DNA of 64,000 bases, taken from contig DASPIZ010000046.1 in NCBI GenBank assembly GCA_035628875.1, forward strand, positions 1 to 64,000, written 5' to 3'. Positions 61,179 through 64,000 of the stretch are shown here, in pieces (the first letter of the stretch is position 1; each line of letters opens with the position of its first letter). The position numbers and the translations under genes are program-made. Origin of the DNA: Ohtaekwangia sp035628875. Lineage in GTDB: Bacteria; Bacteroidota; Bacteroidia; Cytophagales; Cyclobacteriaceae. The notes beneath the pieces were generated by a model, which saw nothing but the letters and a program-made list of their open reading frames with translations, ran no database searches and was not told the origin of the DNA.

Positions 61179-63101
61179 TTAAATTAATTCAAATACGCTT
61201 TTGTAAAAGTGATTTTGTTGGACGAAGTCAATCAAATCACTGTAGAAGGGATGTGAACCCAGCGTTGCACTGTCGCCCACCATGATCAATTTTCTTTTAG
61301 CACGTGTCATGGCCACATTGGTTCTTCGAATGTCACCCAGGAAGCCGACTTCTCCGGTATTATTGCTGCGTACAAAGCTGATGGCGATCACATCGCGTTC
61401 CTGACCCTGAAAAGCATCTACTGTGTTGATTGAGATCAGTCGTTGCAAACGTTGAAGAACAGCGGATGCTTCATGCAGTTTGATCAGATGATCGACCTGT
61501 GCGCGATACGGTGTAATAATCCCCACCGATATGTTTTTTTCTATCCAGGCTTCTACGCCGAATTGTTCGACAAGGTTTTCTACCTGGCGAATAAGAAGCG
61601 CTGCTTCCTCTACGTTGAACCGGCTTAAGGTTTCAGGGTCCTGTTCTTCGTTATAACCACCCCCTGCTGTATCAATAAACGCAACAGGTAGTTCTCCAGG
61701 AAAAAGGATTGCTGATTTAACAGAATCATGTGCAATCAATTCATCTTTATAGAAGTACTTCGAAGAAAATTCCATGATGTGCTGATGCATTCGGTATTGC
61801 ACATTAAGCATGGTTGATACTTCGGGCTGTCGCTTAATACCCTTTTCGAAGAGCGTTGTGCTTAGGCCCGCCCGCGCAGCTTCGTTTGATTTGATCGTCG
61901 GTGGTAATTGAAAATGATCACCGGCAAAGATAACACGTTCAGAACGAAGGATTGGGATCCAGCTTGCGGGTTCTAACGCCTGCGCGGCTTCATCGATGAA
62001 GGCCGTTTTGAAACGTTTACCTCGCAGTACAGGATGTGAAGAACCAACTAATGTAGAACAGATTACTTCACTCTTCTGTAATAGATCGTTGACAATATAA
62101 AACTCAAGTGTATCTGCGTCCGCCTTCAGGATCTTTGACTCAGCGAGTAGTTGTCGGCGTTGTTCTTTTTCATGCCATCCGTAATTTCGTTTGTATTTAA
62201 AAGCCATAGACTTTACTTGTTCCATACGTTTACGCAGATCACGCAATTCATGGTAATCAGGATGCGCAGCGATTCTGGCATCGAGGGTTTTGGATAAGGA
62301 TTGTTCCGTAACACGGGCAGGGTGACCGATACGTAAAACATTTAATCCTTGTTCTGTTAGCTTATCGGCAAGAAGATCTACTGCGGCATTACTCGGTGCG
62401 CACACGAGAACTTGTTTTTCATCTTTCACGATTTGTTTGATGGCGTGTACAACGGTGGTTGTCTTGCCTGTGCCAGGAGGTCCGTGAATAAAGGCGACAT
62501 CACCGGCTTCAAAAATAGTTTGCAATGCCTGTTGCTGACTTGGGTTGAGTACCCTATCCGTTGCTTTCGATAACGACACGTTTGTGCGTTTTTCACTTTT
62601 TTCATCTCCCAGCAAAATCTCACGTAAGGTTGAAACGCGGGTGTTGTCAGCTTTCATTACCTCCCGCAGCGCATATTCCATTTCGCGGTAGCTCATCTCA
62701 TCAAACATTACATCAACACCCAGCAGACCATCTTCAATCCAGTCAGGCAACTCATCACCATTTAAGGTGATCACCATGGTATTATCACGCACGTAATTGA
62801 TTACGCCGTTCATGTGATCTCGCTCAGGAGTGTTTCTTGTATTAGAAAACAAGCTGATTGATTTACCGCTCTGAAAGGCATGGGGCTGTTCATGATGGGT
62901 AGTGCGCTCTACTTCTATAATCAGGCGTTCACCGGTGCCTATGTAATCACGTTTCAGTTTTACCGGATACCAGGTTGTGCCTTCCTGGGTACGTTGGTGT
63001 AACGATCGCAACAAGACCTTTTGCCGATAATATTCAAGGTCGGCCTGCCGTTCTAGTTTAATTAATTCGAATGTTTGTAATAATTGATCCCGTGAATTCA
63101 T
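61179..63101 (-). CDS. SF1 helicase of the IGHMBP2/UPF1-like type
   Basis: A 640-residue DNA/RNA helicase. Motifs in order: FIHGPPGTGKTTTVVHAI (Walker A), CAPSNAAVDLL, IDEAAQALEP (motif II), AGDHFQLPPTI (III), MLNVQYRMH, NTVDAFQGQERDVIAISFVRS (V) and NVAMTRAKRKLIMVGD (VI). A regulatory N-terminal domain of about 150 residues precedes the helicase core. Its pairing with the glycosylase gene suggests a role in DNA repair. Confidence 0.9.
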   Translation of the reverse strand: MNSRDQLLQTFELIKLERQADLEYYRQKVLLRSLHQRTQEGTTWYPVKLKRDYIGTGERLIIEVERTTHHEQPHAFQSGKSISLFSNTRNTPERDHMNGVINYVRDNTMVITLNGDELPDWIEDGLLGVDVMFDEMSYREMEYALREVMKADNTRVSTLREILLGDEKSEKRTNVSLSKATDRVLNPSQQQALQTIFEAGDVAFIHGPPGTGKTTTVVHAIKQIVKDEKQVLVCAPSNAAVDLLADKLTEQGLNVLRIGHPARVTEQSLSKTLDARIAAHPDYHELRDLRKRMEQVKSMAFKYKRNYGWHEKEQRRQLLAESKILKADADTLEFYIVNDLLQKSEVICSTLVGSSHPVLRGKRFKTAFIDEAAQALEPASWIPILRSERVIFAGDHFQLPPTIKSNEAARAGLSTTLFEKGIKRQPEVSTMLNVQYRMHQHIMEFSSKYFYKDELIAHDSVKSAILFPGELPVAFIDTAGGGYNEEQDPETLSRFNVEEAALLIRQVENLVEQFGVEAWIEKNISVGIITPYRAQVDHLIKLHEASAVLQRLQRLISINTVDAFQGQERDVIAISFVRSNNTGEVGFLGDIRRTNVAMTRAKRKLIMVGDSATLGSHPFYSDLIDFVQQNHFYKSVFELI

Positions 63102-63236
63102 GCAGCGTAAAGATAAAAAAGTATGCCGCCGAATGTACTATCTTTTAAAATCGGCAACTAGTGTAAATGAGGAAATGGCGTCACCAGTGAATGGTTCGCC
63201 AAAAGAGAATATGTGTAATTATTTTGCGACAGTGTA

Positions 63237-64000
63237 CTAAGGCGTGAGCAGGTTCAGTAATTTTTGCACCTGCTGTTGATTCTGGGGCGTATAAATGGCG
63301 TTGACTATTCCATGCTTTTCCCGCGTGGTTAATCGCCAGCTCAGTGAAGCTCTCGGGTTATTTTGCCGGATGCTATCCATTTTCTGAAGGATACTCACAT
63401 ACCCTTCCGATTGATATTGTAGATCTACACGGTGGATCTCTCCTTCAAACCATGATTTCGCATGGTTGATGGAAAGATCGCTATTGATATCTTGTAAATT
63501 TTCAAAGTTGTTATACACTGTACTGATGGGTTGGGTAAGTCCGTCGATAAGGCTTTGTTTTACCTTAGGCGCAATGGTAGCAAGTTTTGGTGAATCACGA
63601 ATGGAAACAAATACAACGCCCGATGTATTGGTCGCAATCCAGTCTTTAAAGCTGTATAGGAAACGCACGGCATCCGATAAACCAAAATTATCGGAAATTC
63701 CGGCATCCATAATCGCTACCGGCGGATCTGTAGGAAGTGTTGTATTCGGTGTGATGTAGGGAAACGTGGCACTCATTCGTAAAGCCGATAAGAAACGCAG
63801 ATCTTCTCCGCCCTGCTTTTCAAACAGCGTAAGGAAATCCACCCCGCTGATTTTGGCAAAAGGATACTGCGGAAAGTTCTGTATGTCCTGGTTCATAAAT
63901 GATACGGGCCGTGCGGCGATGTATAACTTCCGGCCATCGTTCACAATGGTTGGCGTCAGGATCATCATGGGGATCATACTTTTTATTTCCGGCGTGTCGT
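63237..64000 (-). CDS. Patatin-like phospholipase, C-terminal part (runs off window)
   Basis: The frame is open to the window edge. DAGISDNFG carries the catalytic Asp of the Ser-Asp dyad, usually DGG or DGA in patatins. The preceding LSALRMSATFPYITP is also typical. The N-terminal GxSxG part lies outside the window. The likely role is lipid acyl hydrolysis, with either intracellular or exported forms known. Confidence 0.75.
   Translation of the reverse strand, partial: DTPEIKSMIPMMILTPTIVNDGRKLYIAARPVSFMNQDIQNFPQYPFAKISGVDFLTLFEKQGGEDLRFLSALRMSATFPYITPNTTLPTDPPVAIMDAGISDNFGLSDAVRFLYSFKDWIATNTSGVVFVSIRDSPKLATIAPKVKQSLIDGLTQPISTVYNNFENLQDINSDLSINHAKSWFEGEIHRVDLQYQSEGYVSILQKMDSIRQNNPRASLSWRLTTREKHGIVNAIYTPQNQQQVQKLLNLLTP

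Overview
This window comes from a member of the Bacteroidetes, most likely order Cytophagales. Support for that placement: a gene with a C-terminal type IX secretion (T9SS) sorting domain, many starts with A-rich leaders and no Shine-Dalgarno sequence, promoter-like boxes of the TAnnTTTG type, a CarboxypepD_reg-like protein, a PafA-type phosphatase, DUF3127 and DUF3817 proteins, and a creD operon with a winged-helix regulator. No rRNA, phage, integrase or CRISPR locus was seen. I could not run any database search; family names come from recognised motifs.

Layout. 1-9.5 kb: the 5' part of a dipeptidyl peptidase IV gene, a DEAD-box RNA helicase, a membrane-anchored DNA-binding-like protein overlapping a secreted acetolactate-decarboxylase-like protein, a lactonase-type propeller, a rhodanese-thioredoxin fusion and a tRNA-Pro with anticodon AGG. 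9.5-19.2 kb: an ArsR-type regulator with a HAD phosphatase, pruA, the creD operon (minus strand), a bicupin and an orphan MacB/FtsX-type permease. 19.2-23.3 kb: an unusual array derived from tRNA-Asn. 23.3-52 kb: mostly housekeeping and envelope genes (sialate esterase, glycosyltransferase, Hsp20, HtrA, ALDH7, WG-repeat protein, PafA, AspRS, TadA, SOD, ceramidase-like, HrpB, YdjC-type deacetylase). 52-60.5 kb: an accessory stretch of small enzymes (arginase-like, methyltransferases, DHFR-like, ABM, SDR with an AraC regulator, PhnB-like) with several broken genes. 60.5-64 kb: a SMUG2-type glycosylase, an SF1 helicase and the 3' part of a patatin-like gene.

The most unusual region is 19.2-23.3 kb. 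An intact tRNA-Asn(GTT) on the minus strand is followed by six partial copies of its own 3' half. Each copy starts in the anticodon loop or just upstream of it, and each has the short variable loop replaced by a palindrome (TCCCGA...TCGGGA). Between copies lie a conserved hairpin terminator and a GIY-YIG nuclease gene: two intact copies and one decayed remnant. The last four codons and the stop of both intact nuclease genes are made of tRNA-Asn anticodon-arm sequence. A 2.9-kb stretch holding a MazEF-type toxin-antitoxin pair and a broken T9SS-sorted gene sits between two tRNA fragments like cargo. I read this as a tandem tRNA-targeting nuclease cassette, a candidate undescribed mobile or homing system.

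Two further patterns stand out. Intergenic arrays of degenerate 7-bp repeats recur at about 1.5, 3.5-3.9, 31.9 and 36.4 kb. A pair of REP-like double-hairpin elements in inverted orientation lies at 38.5-38.75 kb.
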